In this document: one piece after another, positions 45,420 through 58,240 of the stretch
Layout of the letters: every line of letters starts with the position of its first letter
Position numbering within the stretch: position 1 is the first letter of the stretch
NCBI GenBank assembly: GCA_023055355.1
Contig: JALJCS010000001.1
Span: 67,249,381 to 67,313,380, forward strand
Direction of reading: 5' to 3'
DNA from: Agelaius tricolor
Lineage: Eukaryota; Chordata; Aves; Passeriformes; Icteridae
Length of the DNA: 64,000 nt
Position numbers and translations under genes: made by a program
Notes under the pieces: generated by a model
Databases searched by the model: none
What the model saw: only the letters and a program-made list of their open reading frames with translations
Told to the model about the DNA's origin: nothing

Positions 45420-45455
45420 TTTGGGTTTTGGGGGAAAAAAACCCCCAAACCCAAA
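45420..45455. repeat. Inverted repeat (hairpin) with G5/C5 arms
   Basis: The left arm TTTGGGTTTTGGGGG (45420-45434) pairs with the right arm CCCCCAAACCCAAA (45442-45455) across a seven-A loop, with one bulged T. It contains two G runs but not the four needed for an intramolecular quadruplex. Confidence 0.85.
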
Positions 45456-48400
45456 TATTTTTCCCCCCTCCTTCTTATTTCTTTCATTTCACCTCTGGTT
45501 TTGTCGACCCAGTATTACATCTGTAGTCAATCATTCTTACCAGACCAGCTTGCTAAATTATCCTCTGAATGTCAGAAGAAAGCAGCCTGAAATGATGATT
45601 TAAAGGAATGATGCTTACTTGGGTCAAGTAAAACACATAAAACCCAAGGAGGCATTTTCATAAATTCTTTAGCTCCACTTGAATTTCATTTCTTTTTGTC
45701 ACCTCCTTTGTCATTACTGTCACCCTTCACCAACAAAGCACTGGCAATTAACACTGAGGTAAATTGGTGAGATAACATTTACCTTGGCATTGTCATTATT
45801 CTGTGGTTGATACATAGGAAATCACAAGCAAGTGACCAAATGGGCTAAAAGGTTAGAATTTAATGGTCAAAATACAAATAAGTAAAGGATAAGAAAATGC
45901 CAGGTATTTGGTGACACCTTGTAAATGGGGCTATTTGTTCTATAGAAGAACCAAACAGATTTTGCTCCGTATTTATCTTCATTTGTTGTTAACTGGAACA
46001 GGCTGTGAAAATCACAAAGGACACACACTGTCTATATAAATTTAAAAAGCCATTTTTTCCCCTTAAAATCTAAGCACCAGTTAAAAAGAGTAAATCGGAA
46101 CAGATTTAATTGGTATTTACACACACCAACATTAGCAATTAGCAAAGCAACAGCAGGGGGAGAAGAACAATTACTGCACCCAGTCTAAATGGTCTATTTG
46201 GATGAATTAAAGAAACCAGTCAAACTTAACCAGCTGTTTGCAGAAAGACTTTTTCTTTATTTTCATAAACATATTTATTTGAATGAAATTTATCCCCATT
46301 GACAGTGGGGCAGGATTAGAGTTGTTTTCCTCCTATTAGTTTGTGTATATATTTTGGAAATATCAGATATTATAACTATTAACAGATTGCTTGCTTGGCA
46401 TAATGATCATCCAAGTATGATAAAGGATCACAGATTAATAGTATTTTTAATCATGTAAAATAGCATTTTTCCACAGATTTTGTTGGTATGGATTTCCATA
46501 CCAGTTAGAGAGATTAGGTGAAAGCACTGATTTGCCTCCTCCCTCCTTTCCTTTTAAGATATTATAAGCAAAAGACTAAAGGGTATTTGAAGATGAAGAT
46601 GCCTTTGTTCCTTAATTCTGAAAGTCAATGCAACATACAGAGAGCTTATCTTGCAAACATGAAAATCTCTTCTAGCTGGGAAGGTGAAAAGTAGGAAACT
46701 GAACTAATTTTACTGCTCCCTCTTCTCAACCACTTTGACCAGGTGGTTGTTGTTGCATTTGTCCTTCACTGTTTGTGACTGATGAGACATGCTGGACATA
46801 TTTTGTGAGAATTTGACAAGCTGATGCCCATTCCTGGGTTTATGATTCTGGGTGCTGTAGTGATGGATAGCTGACCTGCTGTTCGAAGAGTCAGTGCCAT
46901 GTGATGTGATTTGGGCTTAAATCTGAGAAGTCTTTATGGAAACAGCTGACAGTGATTGTTAGAGTTTGGAACAGGAATTTCAACTGTGCCTGATTTTTTT
47001 TCCATGCATATTTTATTTGATTTTAATTAGGACTTTTATTTGAGAGGGCTTGGGGTGGGGGCTGCTATAATTTTTTTGCATGTAATAGGTTTAAAATGGG
47101 AAAACTTCAGCATGCATAGAACTAAGGAAACATTTACACCAAGACATTATGTTTTCACCACAGAAAAGCTTGATACATGGAAGTGACCTAAGTGTAAACT
47201 TCATAGGCAGGAAGAGAGCTAAGACATCCCTGAAATTAATGTTATGATGTATAGTTTGGAAATAAAAGAACATGGTCAACATAATTCTTTCAGCAAACTC
47301 TGATGGTTAACCCATAGAATTATTTTAATATTTTTGGAGACTGTCTGCATTTCTTAAGCTCAGCAAATTTTAGAAACGGGATGCAAAGTGTAGCAATGAT
47401 ATTATCTATTTTAAAAATAAATCAACCATATGCCCAAACCCATCAGATGCCAGAAATTCAGTAAACCAGGAAAGCACATGGGGCATCTGTTCAAACCTGC
47501 TTAAGAAGGGGCAGCAGCCATGAGGGGAGTAGCATATGAGGAGATATATGGCGAGTTACACTGGGAGAAAGGCAAAGAGACACACAGAGAGATGGGGCAC
47601 TGCTGTGGAAAAACACAGCCCAGGGTGCACACTTGGCAGGAGAAACTCCAGTCTGAAGGGGCTTTGGCCTTCAGATAGACCCAAACTGGGGCAAGTACAC
47701 CCCAAAAAGACTGTTGCTTACAGACTGATACTCAAATGCACAGAGGAGTAGAGAAAATCCAGTAAGGAGCACAAAGGAACAGGGAAAAGCCATTAGGACA
47801 TTAAAAGCAGCAGATAGAAACCAATACACTCCACTCCAACCTTCTGTGCTGCCTGTCACCTTATTGAAGCAATTTGGAGGGACAGTCTATTAAGGGTGGA
47901 CAAAACAATGATTTTTTTTTTTTAATTAATACTGGAGTCAGTGAGTACATTGTTTGTGTTTATTGGAAATAAATTAAACTAAATAAAAATTCTCTCAGGT
48001 GAGGCTGTTTTGCCTTCTACAGTTTATAGCCCTTGTGAAGGCATGAATGTAATAATTGTCCTCTTGGTTGACAGCAGGGAACTTAACCGGTGCTCAAAGA
48101 AAATGCCAATTATAGTGACATATACTTTTGTATCAATTTTACCCATTTGTAGACATTCTCCTGGAAAAGTTTCCCAGGTTCAAAATGGAACATGCAATAA
48201 AAAAGTAAGTTTTCTGGAAAAAGTAAGAGAATACTACAAAAAGATATAAAGCTCTTTGTACAAAGAGGACAAAAATATTGAAAATAAACCAAAACCAGAG
48301 GAACAGATGTGATGGAGAGAAACAGAGAAAATGCATACCTTGCTGAACTGTGCAAGGACATGAAATGTAATAAGTGACATGATATTCAGAGATGTGAACT

Positions 48401-49144
48401 GTGAGTACTTAGCATCTCTGAAAATCAAGTCAAAAACTCCTGCTCAAGGGAGATTTGTTTTGTGTGTTTCTTTTCTATAACAAAGAGAGTGAAATTGAAG
48501 GGAGGTGAAATACATGAAAATGGGTTTTGTAACATCAACACATACAACATGATTGATTCAAAACAGAGTGAAGTATGACAATAAAAGAAATGAGGGTCAC
48601 TGTGTGAAAGAAATATAAATAAGTAGTTAGGAAGGACTATTGCTCTTGGGTTCATGAAAAGATGCTTTGAGTTTTGTGGAATGTATTTTTTCTTCCAGAA
48701 ACTTGTTTCTCTTCTGTGATCCTACCAGAAAGAACTGAGTCTTCTATGCAGAATTCTTCTGTTTTGAAAGTAGCTAGAACAACTGCTTTATTTTGATTTT
48801 TCATTCCTTTCCATAAGCCCAAGACCTTTCAGTGTGGTCACTCTCAATTTATCTCAATTTCTTCCAAGCAGTTATTTTCTGTTTTGTTCATCATCTCAAG
48901 CAGCCACGTCTCTTGATTGAGATCTGAGGACTGCTACCAGAAATAATTCATGGAGGTAGGGAAACAAGAGTAGTGTCAGTGTGTATCCAAGGAGAGCTAC
49001 ACAGGTGATGGACTTTCAGCCATTGATTATTAATACAATCAGTATCTCTAAACTGATGTAGGACTTAACAGTTCATTAACCAAAATGCATGACAATGAGC
49101 AGAACACTGGTTAATGGGTCATTCCTAATGACCTGCTAATCAAA

Positions 49145-49394
49145 AAACCTCTTCTCCCAGGCAATTAACAGTAGGACAAGAGGGGATATTTAGGCTGAAC
49201 ATTAGGAAGAATTTCTTCACAAAAAGGATAATTAGATATTGGAATGGGCTCCCCATGGTAGTGGTGGAGTCACCGTCCCTGGAGATCCTTAAGGAAAGAC
49301 TAGATATGGCACTGAGTGCCATGGTCGGGTTGATGTGGTGGTATTTAGTCACAGGTTGAATCACAACCTAATCAATTCTGTGATTCTGTGATTA
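49145..49394 (+). mobile_element. CR1 LINE 3'-end fragment, sense
   Basis: The CR1 terminal region is in + orientation: cctcttctcccaggcaa, aggaagaatttcttcac, tggaatgggctcccc and tggtggagtcaccgtccctg in consensus order. It ends at the octamer tail CAATTCTGTGATTCTGTGAT. Relative to the usual element it appears to lack a segment after gacaagagg, and it is 5'-truncated like most CR1 copies. Confidence 0.92.
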
Positions 49395-49589
49395 ATGAAT
49401 TGACATTAGCTATTAGGTAAAATTTCACAAAATGTTTCTTCCTATAAAAAAATTGCTATTCCATCATTCTCACATTAAATTACTTCTTTTTCTCTCCAAC
49501 ATGTTAAAAAGCAAACTAGATTTGAAGTTTCTGATACATGGCTTGGACTTGAGATAACAAGAGTGGAATGGAGTATAAGGAATATTAAT

Positions 49590-50160
49590 CCTAATATTTC
49601 TGGGTGGGACGTGCCTGGCCTCGTCTGACCCTTGCTGCTGGGCCAAAGGCAGCAGCTGTGATGTTTCACCTCAGAGATACCTTTGGCCAGCTGAATGCTG
49701 CAGCTGGGCACTCGGAACAAATCCAGGCAGAGTAGGAACTCAGTTTACCTCTGGTGGAAAAGGTTCAGGAGACGGTGAAGAGAAAAGGAGAGGATTCTGC
49801 CATAGAGTTGTAATCCAGAGTTTTATTCCAGGATGATAGACCTCTGAATCTTGTAACAGCTCCCATCAGAATCCAGACCGCATGGTCCCATCTCCTTTTA
49901 AGCCCGGGGACAGTGGGAGGGGAAGGGACAGGTGAGGGCCAACCAGGGGGGAGGAGGGGAAGGCTCAAGGGATAAAAACACTTGGACAGGCCAATGAGCC
50001 CAGACCTGAGGGGCATCTTTTGAACTTCTGCCAACCACACCACAACCCTGCTGGAATGTTAAGATGGATGGACAGCTCTCAGCAGGAGGGCAAAGGGGAA
50101 AGGAGAGGTTGGCACACCTGGGAGGTTGGGATAGGTGAAACAGGAAATGGCATCACACTG
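49590..50160 (-). mobile_element. Probable solo LTR, minus orientation
   Basis: On the minus strand this GC-richer block has an LTR-like order: GC-rich upstream sequence, a TTAAAAG TATA-like box (complement of 49895-49901), an AATAAA signal about 70 bases later (complement of 49822-49827), then a U5-like tail rich in T and C. That compact promoter-to-polyA spacing is typical of avian endogenous retroviral LTRs. TGTGATG occurs at both candidate edges in inverted orientation (49657 and the complement at 50152-50158), but I found no matching target duplication, so the boundaries are uncertain. No gag, pol or env sequence adjoins it. The base composition clearly departs from the AT-rich flanks. 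Confidence 0.6.
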
Positions 50161-51954
50161 CAACAATGGAGAAGTGTTAATTCTCTTTGAGGAACAGGTC
50201 AGCAAGGAATATGCAACTAACATTAATAATGGGTCATATATCTTTCTCTACCACAGTCCCACAGTGCTGGGAATGTTTACATTGATGTGTGCAAGAGACA
50301 CAAGTCATCTGTCTTTTCTTGCATAAGAAAAGTTTAAAATATACACTTAAAATAACCACTGGTGGGTCTAAATTCATGAGATTTGTTGGGTTGATATTCC
50401 CAGAAAGAGGGATTCATCAACATGCCCTACTTACTGAACAAGATATGCCAAGGATTTCTCCTTGGTGTCTCACTGTGTCTGGGATCTTTAGTCTTTCATA
50501 TTCTAAACTTCATTGTTCAAGGTCAGTTCTCTGTTTCTCCCTGGACACTGGAGAAAGCCTTGTGCTGGAATTCAATGGTTGGTTCAAATACTTGAGAAAT
50601 GAGTGACCTGTTTTGAAGCCGGGCCTGAATCTATGAGGACTCAAATTATTGTGGCTGTTCAGCAAATGGTCAGTGTATAACATAACTGCCCTCAAATGTG
50701 ATTTTAAATTTTTCTCTAGATTCTTCTTTTGAAATTGCACCCTTTCTCTTGTATCTGGACTGGCTTTAACTTTTGCCACTTTTTTTGTTATTTTATGTTT
50801 CACACTTTGAAAGCAGTCGGGATCTGAATTTCTGCCCCTTTGTGTGTACAAAGTGGACATTTATTAAAAAAACCCAGGAATCTAGAGTTTTCTAAAAAGG
50901 TGTTGTTTGATTAATGGTATTAAATAAACTGTAAAAAAGTTTTAACCTTTTGACTGGTTTGGAGAAGAGTGAATGATAGTATACAGGAAGGTATACTGAC
51001 CAAAGGTTGCAAATGTTACAGAGTAGATTAAGCAAGAATGTGAAATGGATAAGATGCAGAGGTTAATTAGCTGAATTTAGTGTGTCATGCAAGAATATTT
51101 TGGTTTATTATCTGGTTTGCTTAATATTCTAGTTTTCTTCTCTGATTTTCTTCTTCTCCTCAGTAATTTTAACTGCAAAATATATAATTTTACTACCCTT
51201 AAAACTGGAGTGACACTCTTGATTAAAAGGATTTTTGACAACAAGGATTTTGAAAGATGCAAATAAAGGTAGAACTGCAAAGCAGTAGGTTTTGATTGAA
51301 ATTCTGTGTGTTTCTTCTGTCTACAGCTTGGTTTGTGAGTGTTGTTTTCCTAACACTGACAGTTCTGTCATATCCTTTGTTATGATAGATGGCCATGTAT
51401 TCCTTAGCAGTTGTAACTGCTCAGTGGATGGCAGGTCTAAAAGTAGAAACTATGGAAGGCAACTTTACTTCCTTTTCCAAACAGTTCAGTGCAATCTTTA
51501 TGATGAAGGAGATGAGAGTTTTGCAGCTTGTGCTTGCACTGTCCCTTGCCTCCTTTTTAGGAGACTGAGTGTTCTCTTTTTTTACCATTCTCTGGCTCTG
51601 GAAATGAATTTATTCAGGAAGTTATTTCAGAATAGATCCCAGGTAGCCCCACCTAGCAAGTTAAATTAAACATGCCCTGCCTGTACTAATAAAGGGAGAA
51701 AGGAAATCTATATTAGTTAAGCCAGATAACTTCTTTTGTTCTTGAGAAAGAAATCCACTTCTCAACAAGACTGAAGTACCTCCTTATCTGCTCCAACTCA
51801 TGTTTTCTGGAACAGCAGACACAAACCAAGACCGGGAGTGAACGTCAATATTTTTGAATTTCAAAATGGGAACCATGATGGGCTGGTTTGAAATGAAAGG
51901 GACAGAGGATACTGTTTGCTTCATGGCATGAACAGGATAATAAAGGCTGGGAGA
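50161..51954. other. Intergenic DNA, no gene seen
   Basis: Mixed-composition sequence with open frames up to 125 codons (51292-51669), none with a recognisable domain. A near-palindromic gene-like signal was sought and not found. Confidence 0.5.
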
Positions 51955-52387
51955 TGTCCTGGTTTTGTCCAAGACAAGGTTTATTCTTGCAGAAGTCATG
52001 AGGGGGGCAAGGCCAGGACAAGGAGGTTATTCTATACCACATCACATCATTGATTGAGGTGGGGAAAAGGAACTCTTTGGGGGAGAAGAGGTTCCCTCCA
52101 GAGTGAACGTGGCAGAAGAAGCCAGAGGGGTTCTGTGTGAATCATTCCTCTCTAGTACCATCTGTCATTAGTATTGTTGCTTTTACTGTTCATTTTCTTA
52201 TCTCATTGCTGTTTCCAGCAAATTGTTCTGATCTCAACCCATGATGTTTACCTTTTGTGCCTCCAATTTTCCTCTCCATCCTGCCACAGGAGAAGGAGGA
52301 GGGGAAAGCAGGGGAATGAGTGGAACAGCACATGAAGAATCTTGGTAGGGGCACTGAATTGGGGAGTACCATTCCTAGACCATGACA
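51955..52387 (+). mobile_element. ERVL-like LTR (solo), + orientation
   Basis: It starts TGTCCTGGTTTTGTCC and ends ACCATGACA. Between them are landmarks in the order expected of the avian ERVL LTR as I remember it: gccaggacaagg, ttattctataccacatcaca, tctcaacccatgatgttt, tgtgcctccaattttcctc, then a purine-rich stretch. The copy is diverged and probably carries internal deletions. No retroviral coding sequence adjoins. The flanking five bases (GGAGA and GCCAT) do not match, so either a boundary has shifted or the duplication has decayed. Confidence 0.6.
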
Positions 52388-55300
52388 GCCATTAGAGTCC
52401 TCAAAAAAAAAAACCTAGCGAAAATTTATTTAAGAATTTTATTGCACCTTTCCACACATTCCAAGTTCTGTACCATTTTTGAATTAATATCAAAGCTAAA
52501 CAATCCATTGAAAGAATTGGTGTATTAGAACAATGTAAGATTTATTCATCCTTCCAATTATTATACTCTCTGTGAAGAATCTGCACTAACTCGTTTAAAT
52601 CTTTCCTGAAGTGGGTCACACAGTGAAGCTGATTGATAAGGAGTTGGAGAATTGAACTTTATGGCTGATCAGCAGACCTCTATCAACTATGGGAAGGGAG
52701 GTGTGCCACAAATAGAGCTGTCACTGCAGCAACCTTGCTATTAAATCTTTAAAACTGCCAAATTTATGGCTCGGAAGAAGGGGCATGGGCTGATCCATAC
52801 ATACAGATTGAATATGTAAGGAGAACACTCTGGAACTGCAGTGAGTTGTTGGCAGGAGACTTGAACTCTAGTGAACAAACCTATCTGAGCTCAGTGGGGA
52901 GAAGTGTGTAGTTGTGCTGCCTTTCATCAGTTTAGTGACAGGCTGAAAAGCACACTAAATCTAATACAGAAGCATTAATCTCAGTCCTCTTTTTTTTTAT
53001 ATTTTTTTTGTGAGCATGAAACTGTGAGAACAAAAGGGACAGATATAAGCTTCTTCCTCTTTTGTGCCAAAAAAAGAAAAAAGGAAAAAGTAGAAAAAAC
53101 ATAAGAAAGGAAAAAACTGCACATAGAATAAAGACATATGCACATGCAAAGGAGTAAAGAAAAGTACTTTTATCCACATCTCATGGCCTCATATACAGGC
53201 AAGGGGAGCAGGAACTTTCTTACACTTCGTGATGGAAAACTGGAGCTGGTTGAGATGTTATAAACCTATGACCCATTTTGAAGAAATTGCCTAAATCTCC
53301 TGTTCACCAGGATGAGGCAATTGTACATGTATGACTAAGAGATGTTGTGCTTATCACCAGATGTCATCAGTTCAGGATGAGTTTGAAAATATTAGCTTTT
53401 TGGACAAGGGTACAGCATGAACTCTGCTGGCAGTGCAATTCAATTTAGCCGGCATAAATATAAATGCCTATATGTAATCAAGAAAAAATTAGGTGACTAT
53501 AAATTCTGGTAGTAAACAGAACCGAACAGAACAGAATAAGCAAGCTATCACTTTAATAATAACACTCTGCAAAAGAACCCCTCTTGTGTGTTTCACATTT
53601 TCAGCAGTTTGCTATACCATAAACTTAGAAAATTTAACTACATTGTAATACAAAGCATTGTACAACCTCACTGAATCATGTGCATCATTTAAATTCTTCT
53701 ATTCTTTTTTTTTTGTTCAATGTTATAGTATTGGCTACACCTGAACTGCTGAAGTCATCCTGTATCCTGACTCCCAAGACAAGAGAAATGGTGTCTTTTT
53801 GAGGAAAGTATCCACATCCATGCCTCATAAATTTTTCCAGTGATGTCCTATTGAGCAACGCCTGTGATCAAAACCTTATCCTTTGCTGTGCATCTTATCT
53901 AAGTTATTAAGTATTGACTGATCTCCCTAAGAAACCAGGTACAGCTTACATTTCCTTTAGTGGAATGTTTTCTGTGTGTCATTCTGCCATTCTTGTCAAT
54001 CACTTCTGATTATGACCTATACTTAGATCCTATGGCAGGATCAAATCAAAGATCAAAATTATGTGCTTAGCCCCTACTATATGTAGAAAAATGTACAGAT
54101 ATTTTATTGGTGTTTGGTGGATGTCAAAGAAGAGATTGGGTAAAGATGGAGATATAATTTATGGTTAGAACCTTGTGGTAAATGGTTTAAAAATCCCTTC
54201 CCCATGGACTGAAACCTAAACTTTATCAGGTTAAAAAATAGGGAATGAAAAAAAAATCTGTATTTCGTTTCAGACTAGCTGTTAGTTCAAAATATTTGTG
54301 TAGGTTGAGTAAGATGCACAAGCCTTTGTTCTATCTGACTCAAAACAGGGACTTGAACTCCATTATCTCACATGTCAAGCAAATATCCTATCAGCGTTGA
54401 CCTTTCTGTTTGCTAATGTCATTTTTGTCTCTAATTTTGATCAGCTATTCTATCTTTGCTGAAATTGATATGATCATTCCTGCACAAGGTCTGAGTTTTA
54501 ATGAACCTGAACCTTCTAAAGAAAAAAAACCCCAACATAATAATTTCACTGGAAATTCCTGAACAACTCTATTTATTAGGGGGTGTATTCATTCTACTGG
54601 TGCAAATCTGTAGTTACATTTACACAACAAATAAACCAGAAATTGTTCTCTGGCTCTGAGGCTGCCTGCCATGGCAGAGTTTGAATTCACATGGCTGTCC
54701 CTTTCTGTAGTGAACAGATTTGTCAGCCTGATAGTTTCCAGCCTGATCAACTCTAGAAATACGCTGGGCATACCCAAGGATATTAGTGGTTGGCTCAGGC
54801 CAAAATTGGACTATTCATTTAACAGTATGGAAAACTACAGCATGGAACTCACTTGTGTTTTTAATTCACTAGCATAGATGTAGCCTGTGTTTACAGCCTG
54901 GTCCTGTTCTGTGCTTAGTACTGCCAGTGTTAGTTATTGGGTTGGATGTCTACATCAGTGCGTGGGTGAGCAGGTGTGCATCAAATTAAATATTCATAGG
55001 CTCATTGAATCTCTTAGCTAAACTGGATTATTTTTTTGTTGAAAAAAATTCATCAAAATATCTGTAAATCAGGGCAAGTGTTCACTGTTCCTATCGATGC
55101 AATCTGTAGAAAGGTGCAGTCTGAAATTTGAGCAAAAATTTCAGGGTTGATGACAAAAATTTTAGGTAAAACAGTGACGTATCAAGAAGAATAGTAAAAA
55201 TACCCTTAATGATATTTTAGAGACTGACTAATACATAGGATAAACATATCTGAATTTCTACAGCATTTTGTGTATGCCACTGGCACAAACAATAAGAACT

Positions 55301-58187
55301 ATAGATGACACTTCTGATATTCTAGAGGAGGTTTATGTTGTAAAATTAATCTCGGTGAATTTGTACACAGCTAACTAGGAAACAAGCTGAAGGACAGTTG
55401 TCCAGTTGGTTGTACTGAAAAGGAAACTCATGCCTGGATAGACTGCATGTGTTCTTCAATGTTATCTTATGTAATATTTCTATTAAAGGCTTTGGCACAC
55501 AAGTAGGTGTATACTAATGAAATTTGATAATGACACATGGGTAGGTGGCTGGAATTTATTCTTTTAATACTGAAGCTAGAATATATGATTTTCATTTTAT
55601 CCTCTGGGCACATGGGGGAGTATATGTGGGCCCTAGAGAAGGATTTTCTTCTTTTTTTTTCTCTCACTTTTTGTGCAATTTAACTGGGAGATGGAACTAC
55701 TGACCTTGGCTGTTGCTGTTGTGAACTGACATTACCTAAAGAATATATTCTTACCATAATGCAATATTTCTTAATTTATAGTGCTAATTCAGCATCTCTG
55801 AGGGCTTGTTATTTAAAGAAACATAAAGTTTGGAATTTTTTAGGTCATTATTTAAAGCAACATAAATAAATTCCTTTTTTGCTAGTTTTTTGTTGTGATG
55901 ATGCATTTAACATAATAATGGTGTGTTATGAGGAAACTCTTACTGGAGGCTGAAATAAGCATTATTTGAATACAAAATTAATTCATCATTCTCTATGCTA
56001 ATATGAAAATAGGTAGGAAATGAATTCATAATGGTGCTACTTAATGTGCAACTTTTTCCTCCTTAATTGCCTGTAGAAGGTGAGAGAAGTGTTGCAAATC
56101 AAAGTAATATTGGAAATAGTCATCTGTTAGTTCAGGAGAACAGGCTTTTAAGAATGTTTAATATCTGTGTATATCTTGTATGTGATCTGTATATATTTAA
56201 TAGGCACATATTTATAAGTATACACAGACAAACCTGCTTGTCACACTGTGAAGATCACAGAAATATATACACACATACCTCAACAAGGCCATGGATATGG
56301 CTATGGGCCTGGTTCTAGGCTAGTGTAAGCCCCCAACACTATTACCTTCTGCTCTGGGATGAGGATCTATGAGGAAATTCCAGAAATCCATCAGACTGGT
56401 GCAAAGAGCACACCACTCAGGCTGTACTCTCAAGTTGTGACACACACTGAACTGAGGCTATTTTCATATGAAAAGGGGAATTCCTTTTCACCTGCTTCCA
56501 CTCCCAGGTCTTCTCTTCACAGTGCTTGTCATGGTGTGACTCACCACTGGTCTGCAAACAACCCCCAAAAAATCCTTTAAAATTAGACTAAATTCCCTGC
56601 AAGCGTCCCAGAGGTATACTATCCAGAGGCAGCCAAAAAGGAGGCTGTGCCTGAGGATGGGCAAATAAACCAGATTATTTTTTTGCTCTCCAGCTCACAG
56701 TTAGATCAGAAAATTGTCTGTAAAACCCTAAAGTTCAAACCATGGGTATCATCTTTGTATATATCACACTATTTAAGTGCGGGAGTTCTCTTTGAGGACT
56801 TTGTTATCCCAGTGCCCACTCACTTTGTCCTTTTCCCCTGTGTATCACTTAAACCTTAATGAACTAAAACACAGTTTCTTTCCTCAAAACTCACCTTTTA
56901 CATGTTGCTTGCTCACAATTGTAAGAATAGGGAACTGAATTATGTTGGCTTTTAAATTAAATCATTAGCTAAGTTTCACTTAAAATTATTATGACCTGCA
57001 GCCAGTGTAAGTACACTCAAGTAACTAGACATGATGTCACAATCTTTTCCATTACTGCTCAATTTTTAGGTTTAAATTTGGATGTAGGGGAAAAAGGAGA
57101 CATGAGAAAGATATTTCCAACTAGTTTTAATATTTATAATGTATTTTTTCTTTACCAACTCCCAGATAATCAATTTGGGATCAAATCTTTTCTTTTCCAG
57201 AAATGAACAGGATTTGGTATTTCAGGGTAATTTGACATCTGTATGCTAAGCACCTTTCACCAAAGGTAAGAAGGGACACTCTTCTTACAGAATACTTTTC
57301 TCTGCTCAGTCACAGGACTTCCATGCAAATCTCCACTTAACTATGGACGAGAGCCACGTCTGCTTTGACTCCATACCCCAAGCAAACCAGGAGCTCAGAA
57401 GAGCTTTTGTTTATCTTCTTGCCTTTACTCGTTATCAAACTAACATTAGAAAGTAAATATGAATGAGATTAAATATTTGTCTCCTTTGATTATTTCTGTC
57501 CAGCTATGTTTATGGGAATCTGAGTACATAGTCTGTCCTCCCAGATAACTATAATTCATGTTGAGGGAGGTAAAAGGTTTAAACAAGCTGGTACTCATCC
57601 TTGTTCTCTGGCTCATGGCTGCCACCACACGAGTGGTGGTCCCAGAGTCCCAAAGTCACAGAGTCCCAAAGCCTTCTGACATGAGTCAGCTCCAGGACAA
57701 TTTCAAGTGCTGAATGTTTCATCCAGTAAAAAATAATAAAAAAAATAATTCTGGTGTAATTAATTTTTTTGTAAAGAAATCTCTCTGCATTCAAAGTTCT
57801 TTCTGCTTTCTAGTACAGGCTTCCCAGGGGAAAGGATGAAGGACTGATGTTGCCCATTTTCCTCTTTTAAACTCACAAAAGAGTCAGTCTTAGTTTCTTT
57901 GAAGAAGGAGATGAGGTATGAAGTAAATTTGGAAATGCTGGGAAGCAGCAGAGGAGTGTTTCTCAGACCTAGGAAAGGGCTGTCTGACAAGGACAATTCT
58001 TATGGTTAAAACCCAGAAAGGGTTAATATTGCTTTTAGAAAATTCAGTCCTAAAATGATTGGGAAAATATGGGGTGGGAACTTTCCAGAACAAACTGTCT
58101 GTCTCCTTACTCTGCAGTTGAAATTTTCCTTAGCTGTAAAAGTTGCCTTACCAAATTTCTTTTTTAAACAGATATGCAGCTGTTTGG

Positions 58188-58240
58188 TTTTTTTTTTTTT
58201 TTTGGTCTGTTTGGTTTTTTTTGTTTTTTTTTTTTTTTTT
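58188..58240. repeat. Poly(T) tract with GGTCTGTTTGG interruption
   Basis: Two long T runs are separated by GGTCTGTTTGG and further broken by single G residues. It is either a minus-strand retroposon tail or a simple repeat; no retroposon body is recognised. Confidence 0.8.

Larger units (their letters stand above)
44207..49144. other. Intergenic DNA, no gene seen
   Basis: No coding exon or RNA gene is recognised. It contains a 22-bp tandem repeat at 44667-44720, an A-rich tract at 44999-45028 and a G/C-armed hairpin at 45420-45455. The stretch 45700-46350 is non-repetitive with several TAAT-type homeodomain core motifs, which makes it the best candidate here for conserved regulatory sequence, but this is inference only. 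Confidence 0.5.

Noticed and set aside
49475..50043. Minus-strand open frames of 81 and 92 codons
   Set aside because: They fall inside the probable LTR and are not retroviral protein sequence.
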